From Agromyces mangrovi (GTDB lineage: Bacteria; Actinomycetota; Actinomycetes; Actinomycetales; Microbacteriaceae), in the NCBI RefSeq assembly GCF_030296695.1, contig NZ_AP027737.1, positions 1,178,001 to 1,242,000 of the forward strand: 64,000 nucleotides of DNA, written 5' to 3'. Position numbers and translations under genes: made by a program. Shown here piece after piece: positions 34,262 through 43,415 of this stretch (its first letter is position 1; each line of letters begins with the position of its first letter). The notes beneath the pieces are model-generated. The model was not told the origin of the DNA and searched no databases. It worked only from the letters and a program-made list of their open reading frames with translations.

Positions 34262-35668
34262 TCAGCTCTCCCGGCGCGCCCGCAGGTCGGGCAGCAGGGC
34301 ACGCAGCGAGCGCCCTCGCATCGCGCTCGTCCACACGCCCCAGCCGTAGGCGAGGTCGTCGAGCCGGCGCGCGATGCCGAACCGCACGGGGTCGAGCCGC
34401 GGGCGGGTGCGCGCGTACTCCCACGCGGCGTCGGCGATCGCCGCGACCACGACCGCCCGGCGGAGGCGGCGCGACACCAGGCATCCGATCGCCGTGAGCG
34501 GCCACCAGTGCCGCAGCAGCAGCGCGAAGCCCTGCGCCAGTGCGCCGACGAGACCGTAGCCGGTGAGCCGCACCCCGAGCCGGTACGGATGCCGCACGCC
34601 CGACGCCCGACGCGCGATGCGCACGGCCGTGACCGCGCCGATGCCGGCCACCACCGGCACCGACCACCGTCGCTGCGCGAGCAGCACGCCGAGCGATGCC
34701 GCGGCCCACGGCGCGAGCACGGCGGGCGCGATGTCGTCGGGGTGACGAGTACCGAGCGGGTGCGCGCCGGTGCCGTAGAACGCCTTGCGCCCGAGCCAGG
34801 CGCGCAGCGTCGTGCGGTGCTCGTGGCGCACCACCGCGGCGGGCTCGAACCGCACGCGCCGGCCCTGCTCGACGAGGCGCCAGACGAGGTCCACGTCCTC
34901 CCCCACGCGCATCGACTCGTCGAACCCGCTCCCGAGCGCGTCGACTCGCGCGACCAGGCACGTGCTCGACACCCAGGAAACCGGCGAGCGCGGCCGCACG
35001 CTCGCAGCGTCGTCGCCGAGGTCGAGCGACGAGCGGGCGTCCTCGTAGCGGGTGATCCAGTTCGGGCGATCGGTCTCGAGGCCGAGCACCCGCGGCGCGG
35101 CCATCGCGAGGGCCGGGTCGGCGAAGTGCCGCAGCAGCAGTTCGAGAGCGGATGCCTCCGCCACGACGTCGGAGTCGATGAACGCGACGAACGGGGTGTC
35201 GACCCGCGCGAGGCCGGCGTTGCGCGCACCCGCGGGGCCGACGTTCGCGCCGAGCGCCACCACTTCGGCACCGTGCCGCGCGCCGACCGCTGCGGTGGCG
35301 ACCGGGTCGTCGGAGGCGTCGTCGACGACGAGCGCGCGCACTTCGCCCGCGAGCCCGCCCAGCAGCCGGTCGAGCTGGCGCGGGCGGTCGCGCACCGGGA
35401 TCACCACCGTGAGGGCGTCGAGCGACGCCGCGGGGAGTGCCGCGACGACGGGGTCGGCGAGCCCGGTGGCGAGCAGGTGCTCGGCGAGCGCACGGCTCGT
35501 CGCGTCCTCGACCACGAGGTCGCGGCCGCGCAGGCGACCGCGTGCCGCCGGTTTCAGGCGCGCGATGCGCGTCGGCGCGCCGCCCACGAGCACCGCGCCG
35601 TCTTCGAGCACGCGGGTGTGGCGGTTGAGGCGCACGGTGAATCCGTCGGGCAGCCGGGTCGTCGGCAT
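34262..35668 (-). CDS. mftF: Mycofactocin glycosyltransferase MftF
   Basis: The protein has 468 residues. ATG 35668 (MPTTRLPDGFTVRLNRHTRV) overlaps the mftE stop as TGATG, indicating translational coupling. The N-terminal segment of about 80 residues is typical of MftF. The GT2 domain follows, with LTVVIPVRDRPRQLDRLLGG, FVAFIDSDV (DxD-like metal site) and GEDVDLVWRLVEQG (the ED base motif). Hydrophobic helices follow (VPVVAGIGAVTAV, YGLVGALAQGFALLL), suggesting membrane association. MftF adds beta-1,4-linked glucose units to premycofactocin in the cytoplasm. It is the last gene of the minus-strand operon. Confidence 0.92.
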   Translation of the reverse strand: MPTTRLPDGFTVRLNRHTRVLEDGAVLVGGAPTRIARLKPAARGRLRGRDLVVEDATSRALAEHLLATGLADPVVAALPAASLDALTVVIPVRDRPRQLDRLLGGLAGEVRALVVDDASDDPVATAAVGARHGAEVVALGANVGPAGARNAGLARVDTPFVAFIDSDVVAEASALELLLRHFADPALAMAAPRVLGLETDRPNWITRYEDARSSLDLGDDAASVRPRSPVSWVSSTCLVARVDALGSGFDESMRVGEDVDLVWRLVEQGRRVRFEPAAVVRHEHRTTLRAWLGRKAFYGTGAHPLGTRHPDDIAPAVLAPWAAASLGVLLAQRRWSVPVVAGIGAVTAVRIARRASGVRHPYRLGVRLTGYGLVGALAQGFALLLRHWWPLTAIGCLVSRRLRRAVVVAAIADAAWEYARTRPRLDPVRFGIARRLDDLAYGWGVWTSAMRGRSLRALLPDLRARRES

Positions 35669-36482
35669 CAGGTGTCCGCCGGCCCGTCGTGCGGGGTCGC
35701 GTCGGCCCCGGCGGCGACGCCCCGGCGCCCCGTCGGCACGAGGCATCCGCGCCCGTCGACCTGCCCGCCGGCGATGCGCGCCCACGCCTCGTCGACCATG
35801 CCGGCCAGCAGCCGCTCCCCTCGGCGGCGTTGGCCCCCGCGGGGTCGCCGAGCACCCCGTTCGGCGCGACCTGCCGCACGCCGCCCGAGCGCAATGCGGG
35901 CATGAGGTCGGCGAGTGATGCGGTACTGCCCGGCTCGGCTCGCGCCGCGCGCACGAGGTCGGGCGCGATCGCGAGCACGAGCGACGTCTCGACCCGGCCC
36001 GCGTGCGCGTCGCCCGCGCCCGGCGGGTCGAGCATCTCGGTCGCCGGCGTGCACGGCAGCCACGACACCGGCCGCTCCTCGTCGATCAGCACCGGCACCG
36101 CGGTCGCGAGCGCCTCGACGTTGCCGCCGTGGCCGTTCACGAGCACGATGCGCCCGGCCCATCCGCTCATCGACCGCCCCAGTTCGAGCAGCGCGAACGT
36201 CAGCGCCTGCGTGCCGATCGACGACGTGCCGGGGAAGTCCTGGTGCTCGCCGCTCGCCCCGTACGCGAGCGCGGGTGCGACCAGCGCCTCGACGCCGTCG
36301 GCACGCGCCCGGGCGACCACGCCGTCGACCACAGCGGATGCCACGAGGGTGTCGGTGCCGAACGGCAGGTGCGGTCCGTGCTGCTCGGTCGAGCCGACCG
36401 GCACGACGACGAGCGGCCGGTCGATCGCCGTCCACACGGCGTCGCCGAGCGCGCCCGACCGCGCCCGGCCGCCCCTCACCAT
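35668..36482 (-). CDS. mftE: Mycofactocin creatininase-family peptidase MftE, frameshifted in this sequence
   Basis: The protein has about 271 residues from ATG 36482. It is a creatininase fold with VVPVGSTEQHGPHLPFGTDT (metal ligands E, H, D), YGASGEHQDFPGTSSIGTQA and LVNGHGGNVEAL, plus DAHAGRVETSLVLAI. MftE releases the C-terminal crosslinked Val-Tyr unit from the modified MftA peptide. The frame is lost at the run at 35817-35820 (C4 on the plus strand, G4 in the gene). One extra base gives NAAEGERLLAGMVDEAWARI and an end that overlaps the mftF start. The defect is the same type as in seven other genes, so the enzyme is probably intact in the organism. Confidence 0.87.
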
Positions 36483-36554
36483 GCCGACCCCCGGGTGGCA
36501 CCAGGCGCCCGGGCCGCGTCGGGCCCGGGGCCGGCGTCAGCCCTCCGGATCGCG

Positions 36555-37814
36555 TCAGGCGCCCGCAGCGGTCGACTTCCGTGCACCCGATGCGGCCGGC
36601 CGCTTCGCGGCGGAACGGGACCGGGCGCCGCTCCCCGCGGCGCCCGCCCCGAGATCGCGCCGGAACCCCTCCGGCATGAACAGGTCGGCGGGCGACAGCT
36701 CGGAGATCGACGAGTGCCCGAGCCCGAGCACGGCCGAGTCGAGCCCGCCGCGCAGGATGTCGAGCACGTTCTCGACGCCGGCCTGTCCATTCGCCGCCAA
36801 TCCCCAGAGGTACGCACGCCCGATCATGACCGCCCGCGCGCCGAGCGCGAGCGCCTTCGCCACGTCGCCGCCGCGGCGGACGCCGCCGTCGAGCAGCACC
36901 TCGACTTGGTCGCCCACGGCCTCGGCGATGCCCGGCAGCATCCGGATCGACGCCGGCGTCGTGTCAAGGTTATTGCCGCCGTGGTTCGACACCGAGATCG
37001 CGGTGACGCCCGCGTCGATCGCGCGCTTCGCGTCGTCGATGCGCCCCACCCCCTTCAGCATGAACGGGCCGCCCCAGGTTTCGCGGAGCCACGCGACGTC
37101 CTCCCACGACGGCGGCGGCGTCGACATCCACTCGCCGTAGGCCCCGAAGAAGGTGGGCGGGTCGCCGTCGGGCGGTGCGAGGTTCGGCGCGGTGAGGTCG
37201 GGCACGCGCCCGGTCTTCAGGAAGTCGAGCAGCCACGACGGCTTCGTCACCGCCTGCGGTGCGAATCGCATCGCGGCCTGCAGGGTGAGCTTCTCCGGGA
37301 TCCACGGGCTGCCCCAGTCGCGCCCGTTCGAGAACGACCAGTCGAGCGTCGCGATGAGGCCCTTCGCCCCCGCCGCACGCGCACGCTCCATGCGCTGCAC
37401 CATGGCCTCGCGCGACCCGCTCCAGTACAGCTGGAAGAACGTGTTGCCGTTCGCCGCGGCGACCTCCTCGACCGGCTTCGACGCGAAGGAGCTCAGCCCC
37501 ATGATCGTGCCGCGGTTCGCCGCGGCGCGCGCGACCGCGACCTCGCCCTCGGGGTGCACGGCCTGCACGCCCGTCGGCGAGATGAGCACGGGCAGCGAGA
37601 TCGGGATGCCCATCACCGTCGTGTCGAGCGACCGCTCCGCCTGGTGCCCCGCCACGTGCGGGGCGAACTGCAGTTCGGCGAACGCCCGCATGTTGTCGTC
37701 GATCGTCGCGCCGCGCTCCGACCCGGCGACGAGCGCGCCGTACACCGAGCCCGGCAGGCGCCTCTTCGCGCGTCGCTGCGCCTCGGCCACCGTCTCGAAC
37801 CATGCCCCGGCCAT
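36555..37814 (-). CDS. mftD: Pre-mycofactocin synthase MftD (FMN-dependent alpha-hydroxyacid dehydrogenase family)
   Basis: The protein has 419 residues from ATG 37814. FMN barrel motifs are PVLISPTGVQAVHPEGEVAV, MGLSSFASKPVEEVA, FMLKGVGRIDDAKRAIDAGV, SVSNHGGNNLDTTPAS (the catalytic His-Gly-Gly region) and VLLDGGVRRGGDVAKALALG. MftD oxidatively deaminates the released pyrrolidinone to give premycofactocin, the redox-active core. The last 40 residues are a low-complexity R/S/A-rich tail. Its ATG overlaps the stop of a tiny ORF (37814-37843). A GC-rich hairpin (36508-36529) lies between its stop and the mftE start. Confidence 0.92.
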   Translation of the reverse strand: MAGAWFETVAEAQRRAKRRLPGSVYGALVAGSERGATIDDNMRAFAELQFAPHVAGHQAERSLDTTVMGIPISLPVLISPTGVQAVHPEGEVAVARAAANRGTIMGLSSFASKPVEEVAAANGNTFFQLYWSGSREAMVQRMERARAAGAKGLIATLDWSFSNGRDWGSPWIPEKLTLQAAMRFAPQAVTKPSWLLDFLKTGRVPDLTAPNLAPPDGDPPTFFGAYGEWMSTPPPSWEDVAWLRETWGGPFMLKGVGRIDDAKRAIDAGVTAISVSNHGGNNLDTTPASIRMLPGIAEAVGDQVEVLLDGGVRRGGDVAKALALGARAVMIGRAYLWGLAANGQAGVENVLDILRGGLDSAVLGLGHSSISELSPADLFMPEGFRRDLGAGAAGSGARSRSAAKRPAASGARKSTAAGA

Positions 37815-37843
37815 CAGCGGGCTCCCCTCGTGTCGTCGGTCAT
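37814..37843 (-). CDS. Possible nine-codon leader ORF coupled to mftD
   Basis: An ATG at 37843 has a good GGAG about seven bases upstream and codes for MTDDTRGAR. Its TGA overlaps the ATG of mftD (TGATG). The mftD Shine-Dalgarno (GAGGGG) lies inside it. It may couple mftD translation to ribosomes already on the message, or it may be chance. Nothing suggests that the peptide itself has a function. Confidence 0.3.
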   Translation of the reverse strand: MTDDTRGAR

Positions 37844-37889
37844 GTCCACTCCTTCCTCGGGCGGCGTCGCCGCCGAACTCCCGGCGGCC

Positions 37890-38867
37890 TCAGCCACCGA
37901 ACATCTCGCTGATCGCGGGCGCCACCGCCCGCACGTCGCGCACCACGTGCAGCGTGCCCCGGCCGAGCCGGGCGAGGTCCCGCCCGAGCTCCACGTCGCG
38001 TTCCCCCGTCGAGTCGAGCAGCACGTCGAGCCGGGGCAGCCGGGCCGCGATCGGCCGCGGGTCGGGGCCCGCATTGTGCACGCAGTCCGACAGCAGCACC
38101 ACGCGCGAGTCGCGCAGCGGCGCCCCGGCGAGCTCCTTCGCCGCGAGCTCGAGCGGGAACGCCACGTTGGTGAGCCCCTGCGCGGGCAGCCGCATGATCG
38201 TGTCGACGAGTTCCATGGGCTGCACCGGCGCTCCGAGGTGCTGGAGCACCGCGGCATCCGACCAGAACGCGATGACCGCCAGGTCGTCGTGCTGCAGCTC
38301 GCCGGCGATCGCCCCCACCGTCGCGGCGGCGGTCAGGATGCGTTCGCCCTTCATCGACCCCGACACGTCGACGACGAGCACGACCGAGCGCGTGGTGCGG
38401 ATGCGCTCGCGCACCACGATGTCCTCGTCGTCGGGCACCGGCCGCTCGGCCAGCACCTCGATGGTCGCGTCGAGGTCGATCTCGTCCGACCCGCCGCGGT
38501 ACGGCATGCTGCCGAGCTCGCCCATGCCCCTGCGCGAGGTCGCGTCCCGGCGCGGCCGCGGCACGGCCAGGCGGGCGGCGATCTGCCGGGCGCGCTTCCG
38601 GGCGATCGGGTCGACGGATGCCTCGAGCTCGGGCGCGACCACGGCGCCCTGCTCCTCCGTGAAGTCGCCCGCCACCGATCCCGAGCGAGCGGTCGCGCGC
38701 GTTCGGGTGCGCCCGCCGGCGCGCAGCAGCATGCCGCCGGCGCCGGGGGTCGCATCGAACACGGTGGGGTCCTCCTCGAGCTGCTTGGGCTTCCGGCGCA
38801 GGGGCGTGCCCTGCTCCGTGCGGCGCTCGCGGCCCGACTCCCGCTGGATCGGAGAGTCGGCCGGCAC
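37890..38867 (-). CDS. Von Willebrand factor A domain protein, partner of MoxR ATPase
   Basis: The protein has 325 residues from GTG 38867, seven bases after the ATPase stop. The first 140 residues are basic and probably disordered. The VWA domain (about 155-325) has an intact metal-ion-dependent adhesion site: VLVVDVSGSMKGERI (DxSxS), LPAQGLTNVAFPLELA (Thr) and VVLLSDCVHNAG (Asp). VWA proteins next to MoxR ATPases (NorD, CoxE types) act as substrate adaptors in metal insertion or complex assembly. Here the pair is inside the mycofactocin operon, between the dehydrogenase genes and mftD. A role in assembling a mycofactocin-linked enzyme is inferred. Confidence 0.82.
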   Translation of the reverse strand: MPADSPIQRESGRERRTEQGTPLRRKPKQLEEDPTVFDATPGAGGMLLRAGGRTRTRATARSGSVAGDFTEEQGAVVAPELEASVDPIARKRARQIAARLAVPRPRRDATSRRGMGELGSMPYRGGSDEIDLDATIEVLAERPVPDDEDIVVRERIRTTRSVVLVVDVSGSMKGERILTAAATVGAIAGELQHDDLAVIAFWSDAAVLQHLGAPVQPMELVDTIMRLPAQGLTNVAFPLELAAKELAGAPLRDSRVVLLSDCVHNAGPDPRPIAARLPRLDVLLDSTGERDVELGRDLARLGRGTLHVVRDVRAVAPAISEMFGG

Positions 38868-38873
38868 GGCCCT

Positions 38874-39833
38874 TCATCCCGGCGCGGCAGTCGCCGGCTC
38901 GAGCACGAAGCGGTCCTCCCAGATCTCGCGCAGCACCCGCTCGGGCGTGGTCTCGGCGGCCTCGTCGAGGTGGATGCGGCCCGACAGCGACACGATCATC
39001 GCGTCGAGCACCATGGCGGGGTACTGCTCCTGCTCGGGCGAGCGGATGCCTCGCATCTCGGCCAGCTCGGTGCCGACCAGCACGCAGTCGATCGCGCCGC
39101 GCACGCTCGACCCCTGCCGCACGTCGGGGTGGGTGCGCGTCGCGCGGGTCACGGCGACCGCGTCGCGCACGAGCCGCTCGCCCACCGCACCGCGGGCACC
39201 GCTGCGGAGCGCGGCGATGCGCTCCTCGGCGTCGGCGTCCTGGTAGTCGACCGCGAGCCGGTTCAGCCGGTCGTGCACGCTGGTCGACAGCCGCGTGGTG
39301 CCGATGTTGTCGTACGGGTTCATCGACGCGATGACCCGGAAGGTCGCCTTGGCGCGGATGCGACCGACCCGCGGCACCGCGATCGACCGGTCGGCCATCG
39401 CCGTCAGCAGCGTGTTGATCGTGTCCTCCGGCGCCCGGTTGAACTCCTCGATGTAGAGGAACCCGCCCTGCTGCATGGCCTCCACGAGGGGCCCGGCGAC
39501 GAAGTTGTCGGCGCTGTAGTCCTCGCGCAGCACGCGCGCCGGGTTGTGGTGACCCACGAGCTTCGCCGGCGTGAGGTCGGCGTTGCCCTCGACGAAGAGC
39601 AGGGGGATGCCCCAGTCGGCCGTGATCGCGGTGAGCATCGTGGTCTTGCTCGTGCCGGGCGGCCCCTCGAGCAGGATGTCCCGCCCGGCGGCGACCGCCG
39701 CGAGCGTCAGCTCGAGTTCCCGTTCCCGGCCCACGATGTTCGCCGCGATGCGCCGGCGCCGTTCGGCGAGATCGCCGCCCGTCGCCGCGCGATCGACGTC
39801 CGTCGGGGCATCCGTCACCTGTTCCTCGCCCAT
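38874..39833 (-). CDS. MoxR-family AAA+ ATPase
   Basis: The protein has 319 residues from ATG 39833. It is a MoxR AAA+ module: NIVGRERELELTLAAVAAGR, Walker A LLEGPPGTSKTTM, the pore-loop region VEGNADLTPAKLVGHHNPAR, Walker B GGFLYIEEFNRAPEDTINTL, sensor I ASMNPYDNIGTTRLS and an arginine-finger region HDRLNRLAVDY. The residue after GTS in Walker A is K, as needed. MoxR proteins work as chaperones for metalloenzyme maturation with a VWA partner, which is the next gene. The dehydrogenase gene SDR1 ends 11 bases upstream of its start, so co-transcription is nearly certain. Confidence 0.88.
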   Translation of the reverse strand: MGEEQVTDAPTDVDRAATGGDLAERRRRIAANIVGRERELELTLAAVAAGRDILLEGPPGTSKTTMLTAITADWGIPLLFVEGNADLTPAKLVGHHNPARVLREDYSADNFVAGPLVEAMQQGGFLYIEEFNRAPEDTINTLLTAMADRSIAVPRVGRIRAKATFRVIASMNPYDNIGTTRLSTSVHDRLNRLAVDYQDADAEERIAALRSGARGAVGERLVRDAVAVTRATRTHPDVRQGSSVRGAIDCVLVGTELAEMRGIRSPEQEQYPAMVLDAMIVSLSGRIHLDEAAETTPERVLREIWEDRFVLEPATAAPG

Positions 39834-39844
39834 GCGCTCCCCTC

Positions 39845-40678
39845 CTACTTCACAGCCGCGCCGGCGTCGACCGGCAGCGGGACGCCCGTGATGTACCGGG
39901 CCTCGTCGGACGCCAGGAACAGCACCGCGTTCGAGATGTCGACGGCCTCGACCCACGGGATGGGCAGCGCGTTGATCGCGCTCGCGCCCGCCGCGAAGTC
40001 GTCCTTCGTCGGATTCTCGAGGTCGGGCCGGAACAGCCGGTAGATGGCGTCGTTCTGCACCATCGGCGTGTCCACCACCGTGGGGTGCACGCTGTTCACG
40101 CGGATCATGTCGGGCGCCAGCTCGAGCGCCAGCGTCTTCATGAGCCCGACCACCCCGTGCTTGGCCGACACGTAGTGCGAGATGTTCTCGAACGCGAACA
40201 GCCCGGCGTCGGAGCTCGTCAGGATCATCGACCCGCCGTTGCCGCCGGCGCGGATGTGCGGAATCGCCGCCTTGCAGCTGCGCCACACCCCGTTGAGGTT
40301 GATGTCGGTCATGTTGACCCACTCGTCCTCGGGGATGTCCTCGGCCCGGTTGAACCGGCCCGCGATGCCCGCGTTGGCGCACACGATGTCGAGCCGGCCG
40401 AGCTGGGCGACGCCCTCGTCGACGGCCCGCTGCACCTGGTCGTAGTCGCGCACGTCGGCCTTCGACGCGACGATGCGCCGGTCGAGCGCCTCGACCTGGC
40501 GCACGGTCTCGGCGAGGTCCTCCTCGGTCGCCGGGTCGTACGGGTTCTCGTCGAAGCGCTCGCACGCGTCGATCGCGATGATGTCGGCGCCCTCCTGGGC
40601 CAGTCGCACCGCGTGGCTGCGACCCTGTCCTCGTGCGGCGCCCGTGATGAACGCCACCTTCCCCTCCACACGCCCCAT
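39845..40678 (-). CDS. Mycofactocin-coupled SDR family oxidoreductase (SDR1)
   Basis: The protein has 277 residues; ATG 40678 ([20 protein letters not shown]) is preceded by AAGGAGC. The NAD-binding motif [12 protein letters not shown] and the inserted segment [20 protein letters not shown] are hallmarks of the SDR group whose tightly bound nicotinamide is recycled by mycofactocin. The catalytic set is ILTSSDAGLFAFENISHYVS followed by AKHG (Ser, Tyr-x3-Lys), with C-terminal ITGVPLPVDAGAAVK. It probably oxidises an alcohol of unknown structure. It is separated from SDR2 by a strong hairpin and directly precedes the MoxR-VWA pair. Confidence 0.9.
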   Translation of the reverse strand: MGRVEGKVAFITGAARGQGRSHAVRLAQEGADIIAIDACERFDENPYDPATEEDLAETVRQVEALDRRIVASKADVRDYDQVQRAVDEGVAQLGRLDIVCANAGIAGRFNRAEDIPEDEWVNMTDINLNGVWRSCKAAIPHIRAGGNGGSMILTSSDAGLFAFENISHYVSAKHGVVGLMKTLALELAPDMIRVNSVHPTVVDTPMVQNDAIYRLFRPDLENPTKDDFAAGASAINALPIPWVEAVDISNAVLFLASDEARYITGVPLPVDAGAAVK

Positions 40679-40719
40679 CGCGTGCTCCTTCCCTCGTGGC
40701 GGGGGTCGCCCGCCGGTTC

Positions 40720-40756
40720 CGGATGCCCCGGGGCGAGGTCCGCCCCGGGGCATCCG
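40720..40756. other. Perfect intra-operon hairpin between SDR2 and SDR1
   Basis: CGGATGCCCCGGGGCG (40720-40735) pairs perfectly over 16 bp with CGCCCCGGGGCATCCG (40741-40756), with a 5-base loop. It lies 5 bases past the SDR2 stop and 42 bases before the SDR1 start on the minus strand. No U tract follows, so it may stabilise or partly terminate the upstream part of the mft message, giving more mftABC-SDR transcript than MoxR-mftDEF transcript. Confidence 0.6.
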
Positions 40757-40760
40757 CGGT

Positions 40761-41570
40761 TCAGTACTGCGTGTTGCCCGCGTCGACCGTCATCGCCATC
40801 GCGGTGACGTAGCGCGACTCGTCGGAGGCGAGGAACAGCACCGCGTTCGACTGGTCGCGCGGCTCGGTCACTTCGACCGGCAGCGAGTTGGTGAGCATGC
40901 CCGCGAGCCGCGGGTTGGCCTCGAGCATGCGCGGGTACTCGGCGCCCATCTGCCCCATGTCGGTGGCGACACCGGTCGGATGCAGCGAGTTGACGCGGAT
41001 GTTGTGCATCGCCAGCTCGTGCGCGAACGCCTTCGTCAGCCCGGTCACGCCGAACTTCGACGCGACGTAGGGCGTGATGAACGGCAGGCCCTTGAGGCCG
41101 GCTGCCGAGCTCGTGAGGATGATCGACCCACCGCCCGCCGCGATCAGGTGCGGCGCGGTCAGGCGCACGGTGTTCCACACGCCCTTGAGGTTGGTGTCGA
41201 TCGTGTCGTCCCAGACCTCCTCGGTCACCTCGTCCCACGGGGCGACGATGCAGATGCCCGCGTTGCCGACGACGATGTCGAGGTGGCCGAGCTCGGCGAC
41301 GCCCTCGTCGACGGCGGCCTTCATGGCCGCGGCGTCGCGCACGTCGGCCTGCCGGGCGACGATGCGGCGGTCGAGCGCCTCGACCTGGCGCACGGTCTCC
41401 TCGAGGTCCTCCGGTGTGGCGTGCGGGTACTGGAGGTTCGGGATCGGCCCGCAGACGTCGACCGCGATGATGTCGGCGCCCTCCTCGGCGAGCCGCAGCG
41501 CGTGGCTGCGGCCCTGCCCGCGAGCGGCTCCGGTGACGAAGGCGACCTTGCCTTCCACTCGTCCTGCCAT
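40761..41570 (-). CDS. Mycofactocin-coupled SDR family oxidoreductase (SDR2)
   Basis: The protein has 269 residues from ATG 41570 ([20 protein letters not shown]). It has the group motif [20 protein letters not shown], the insertion [24 protein letters not shown] after the fourth strand, the catalytic Ser in IILTSSAAGLKG and Tyr-x3-Lys in YVASKFG. The end, VTAMAMTVDAGNTQY, is typical. It differs clearly from SDR1, SDR3 and SDR4 in the substrate-lid region (MGQMGAEYPRMLEANPRLAG), so the four enzymes probably have different alcohol substrates. There are 33 bases between it and the SDR3 stop. Confidence 0.9.
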   Translation of the reverse strand: MAGRVEGKVAFVTGAARGQGRSHALRLAEEGADIIAVDVCGPIPNLQYPHATPEDLEETVRQVEALDRRIVARQADVRDAAAMKAAVDEGVAELGHLDIVVGNAGICIVAPWDEVTEEVWDDTIDTNLKGVWNTVRLTAPHLIAAGGGSIILTSSAAGLKGLPFITPYVASKFGVTGLTKAFAHELAMHNIRVNSLHPTGVATDMGQMGAEYPRMLEANPRLAGMLTNSLPVEVTEPRDQSNAVLFLASDESRYVTAMAMTVDAGNTQY

Positions 41571-41603
41571 GTTCGTTCGTTCCTTCCTGTCGGTTCGGGT
41601 GGG

Positions 41604-42422
41604 TCAGCGCTTGTTGAGGAAGCCGGCGTCGACCGGCAGCGTCACGCCGGTCACGTAGCGCGCGGCGTCGGAGGCGAGCCACACGATGGCGTTCGAGATG
41701 TCGACGGCCTCGATCATCGGCACCGGCAGCGCGTTGGCCATCGCGTTGGAGAGGCTCGGGTCGGACTCGAGGAACTCCTGCATGACCTCGTTCACGACCA
41801 TGGGCGTGTTCACGCCCGTGGGGTGCACGGTGTTCACGCGGATCGAGTGCTCGGCGAGCTGGTTCGCGTAGCTGCGCATGAGGCCGACGACCCCGTGCTT
41901 GGCGGCGGTGTAGCCGAGCCCGCCCGGGGTGTTGCCGCCGATGCCGGCGATGCCGGCGGTCGAGCTGGTCAGCACGATCGCGCCGCCCCTGCCGTGGGCG
42001 ACCATGGACGGCTTCGCGACCTCGACCGTGTGGTAGACGCCGGTGAGGTTCACGTCGATGACGTCCTGCCACTCCTCCGGCACGGGGTTCATCGACAGCG
42101 GTGCGATGCCGGCGTTGGCCGACACGATCTGCACGTCGCCGAGTTCAGCCACGCCCGCGTCGAACGCGGACTGCACGGCCTCGCGGTCGCGCACGTCGGC
42201 CTCGACGGCATGGATGCGGCGGTCGAGCGCCTCGACCATCGCGACCGTCTCGGCGAGGTCCTCGGGCGTCGACATGGGGTAGCCGACGGTCTCGATCTGC
42301 TTGCACAGGTCGATCGCGATGATGTCGGCGCCCTCCTCGGCGAGGCGCACCGCGTGCGACCTGCCCTGGCCGCGCGCCGCGCCGGTGATGAAGGCGACCT
42401 TGCCCTCGAGTTGTCCTGCCAT
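41604..42422 (-). CDS. Mycofactocin-coupled SDR family oxidoreductase (SDR3)
   Basis: The protein has 272 residues from ATG 42422 ([20 protein letters not shown]). It shows the [19 protein letters not shown] coenzyme region, the insertion [20 protein letters not shown], the catalytic Ser in [15 protein letters not shown] and Tyr-x3-Lys in LGYTAAKHG. The lid region [20 protein letters not shown] matches the pattern of carveol-dehydrogenase-like members of this group. The C-terminus is [17 protein letters not shown]. It is third of the four tandem SDR genes. The repeated layout suggests gene duplication followed by divergence. Confidence 0.9.
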   Translation of the reverse strand: MAGQLEGKVAFITGAARGQGRSHAVRLAEEGADIIAIDLCKQIETVGYPMSTPEDLAETVAMVEALDRRIHAVEADVRDREAVQSAFDAGVAELGDVQIVSANAGIAPLSMNPVPEEWQDVIDVNLTGVYHTVEVAKPSMVAHGRGGAIVLTSSTAGIAGIGGNTPGGLGYTAAKHGVVGLMRSYANQLAEHSIRVNTVHPTGVNTPMVVNEVMQEFLESDPSLSNAMANALPVPMIEAVDISNAIVWLASDAARYVTGVTLPVDAGFLNKR

Positions 42423-42465
42423 GATGAGCTCCCTTGCTCGTCGGTGATTCGGGTGGGTGGGGGTG

Positions 42466-43326
42466 CTACTTGACCGGGGCCATGTTGATGCCGGGCAGCA
42501 GCAGGTGGCCGGCGTCGACCGGAAGGGTCACGCCGGTGACGGACGATGCGAGGTCGGAGTTCAGGAAGAGCGCGGCATCGGCGATGCGCTGCGGCGAGAG
42601 GAACCCGTTGCCCTTCAGCGCGTGGAAGCCGTAGCCCGCGTCGAGCATGTCCTCCTCGGTGCCCTCGCCGGCCGGCTTGCCGCTCATCATGTCCCACGCG
42701 CCCTGCCAGCTGGTCATGGGGGTGAGGATGGCGCCCGGATGCACCGAGTTGACGCGGATCCCCCGGCCGGCGTACTCCAGCGCGAGCGTCTTCATGAGCC
42801 CGACCACGCCGAACTTCGCCGAGCAGTAGTGCGCGTAGTTCGCGCCCGGCTCGAGCCCGTTGATCGAGCTGGTCATGACGATCGACCCGCCGCCCTGCTC
42901 GACCATGTGCGGCAGCACGGCCTTGGCCGACTTCCAGACGCCGGTGAGGTTCACGGCGATCATGTCGTCCCACGCCTCCTCGCTCAGCTCGTGCGCCGGC
43001 GCCAGCGAGAAGATGCCCGCGTTGGCGATGAGGATGTCGACCCTGCCGAGCTCCGCGACGCCGCGCGCGACCGCCCGGTCGAGGTCGGCCTGCTTCCGCA
43101 CGTCGCCGACCTCGGCGACGATGCGCCGGTCGAGCGCCTCGACCTGGCTGACCGTCTCGTCGATGTCGGCCTGCGTCGCCATCGGGTACTGCACGGTCGA
43201 GATCTGCTCGACCGTGTCGATGATGACGACGTCGGCGCCCTCCCTCGCGCAGGTGACGGCGTGCGCGCGGCCCTGGCCCCGCGATCCGCCGGTGATGAAG
43301 GCGACCTTCCCGTCGAGCATGCCCAT
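42466..43326 (-). CDS. Mycofactocin-coupled SDR family oxidoreductase (SDR4, divergent member)
   Basis: The protein has 286 residues from ATG 43326 ([20 protein letters not shown]), with GGAAGGAG upstream. Its nucleotide motif is [13 protein letters not shown] rather than [12 protein letters not shown], but it keeps the insertion [20 protein letters not shown] and the catalytic YCSAKFG. An extended lid ([20 protein letters not shown]) makes it longer than its three neighbours. It is the first dehydrogenase after mftC and the most divergent, so it may serve another substrate. It lies 89 bases downstream of the mftC stop. Confidence 0.88.
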   Translation of the reverse strand: MGMLDGKVAFITGGSRGQGRAHAVTCAREGADVVIIDTVEQISTVQYPMATQADIDETVSQVEALDRRIVAEVGDVRKQADLDRAVARGVAELGRVDILIANAGIFSLAPAHELSEEAWDDMIAVNLTGVWKSAKAVLPHMVEQGGGSIVMTSSINGLEPGANYAHYCSAKFGVVGLMKTLALEYAGRGIRVNSVHPGAILTPMTSWQGAWDMMSGKPAGEGTEEDMLDAGYGFHALKGNGFLSPQRIADAALFLNSDLASSVTGVTLPVDAGHLLLPGINMAPVK

Positions 43327-43415
43327 TGCGTTCTCCTTCCGGGCGCGCCGGACGGCCCGTGGACACGCACGACCGCATCACGACCGCATCGTCGCGGCCG
43401 TGCCGTGGTCGGGTC

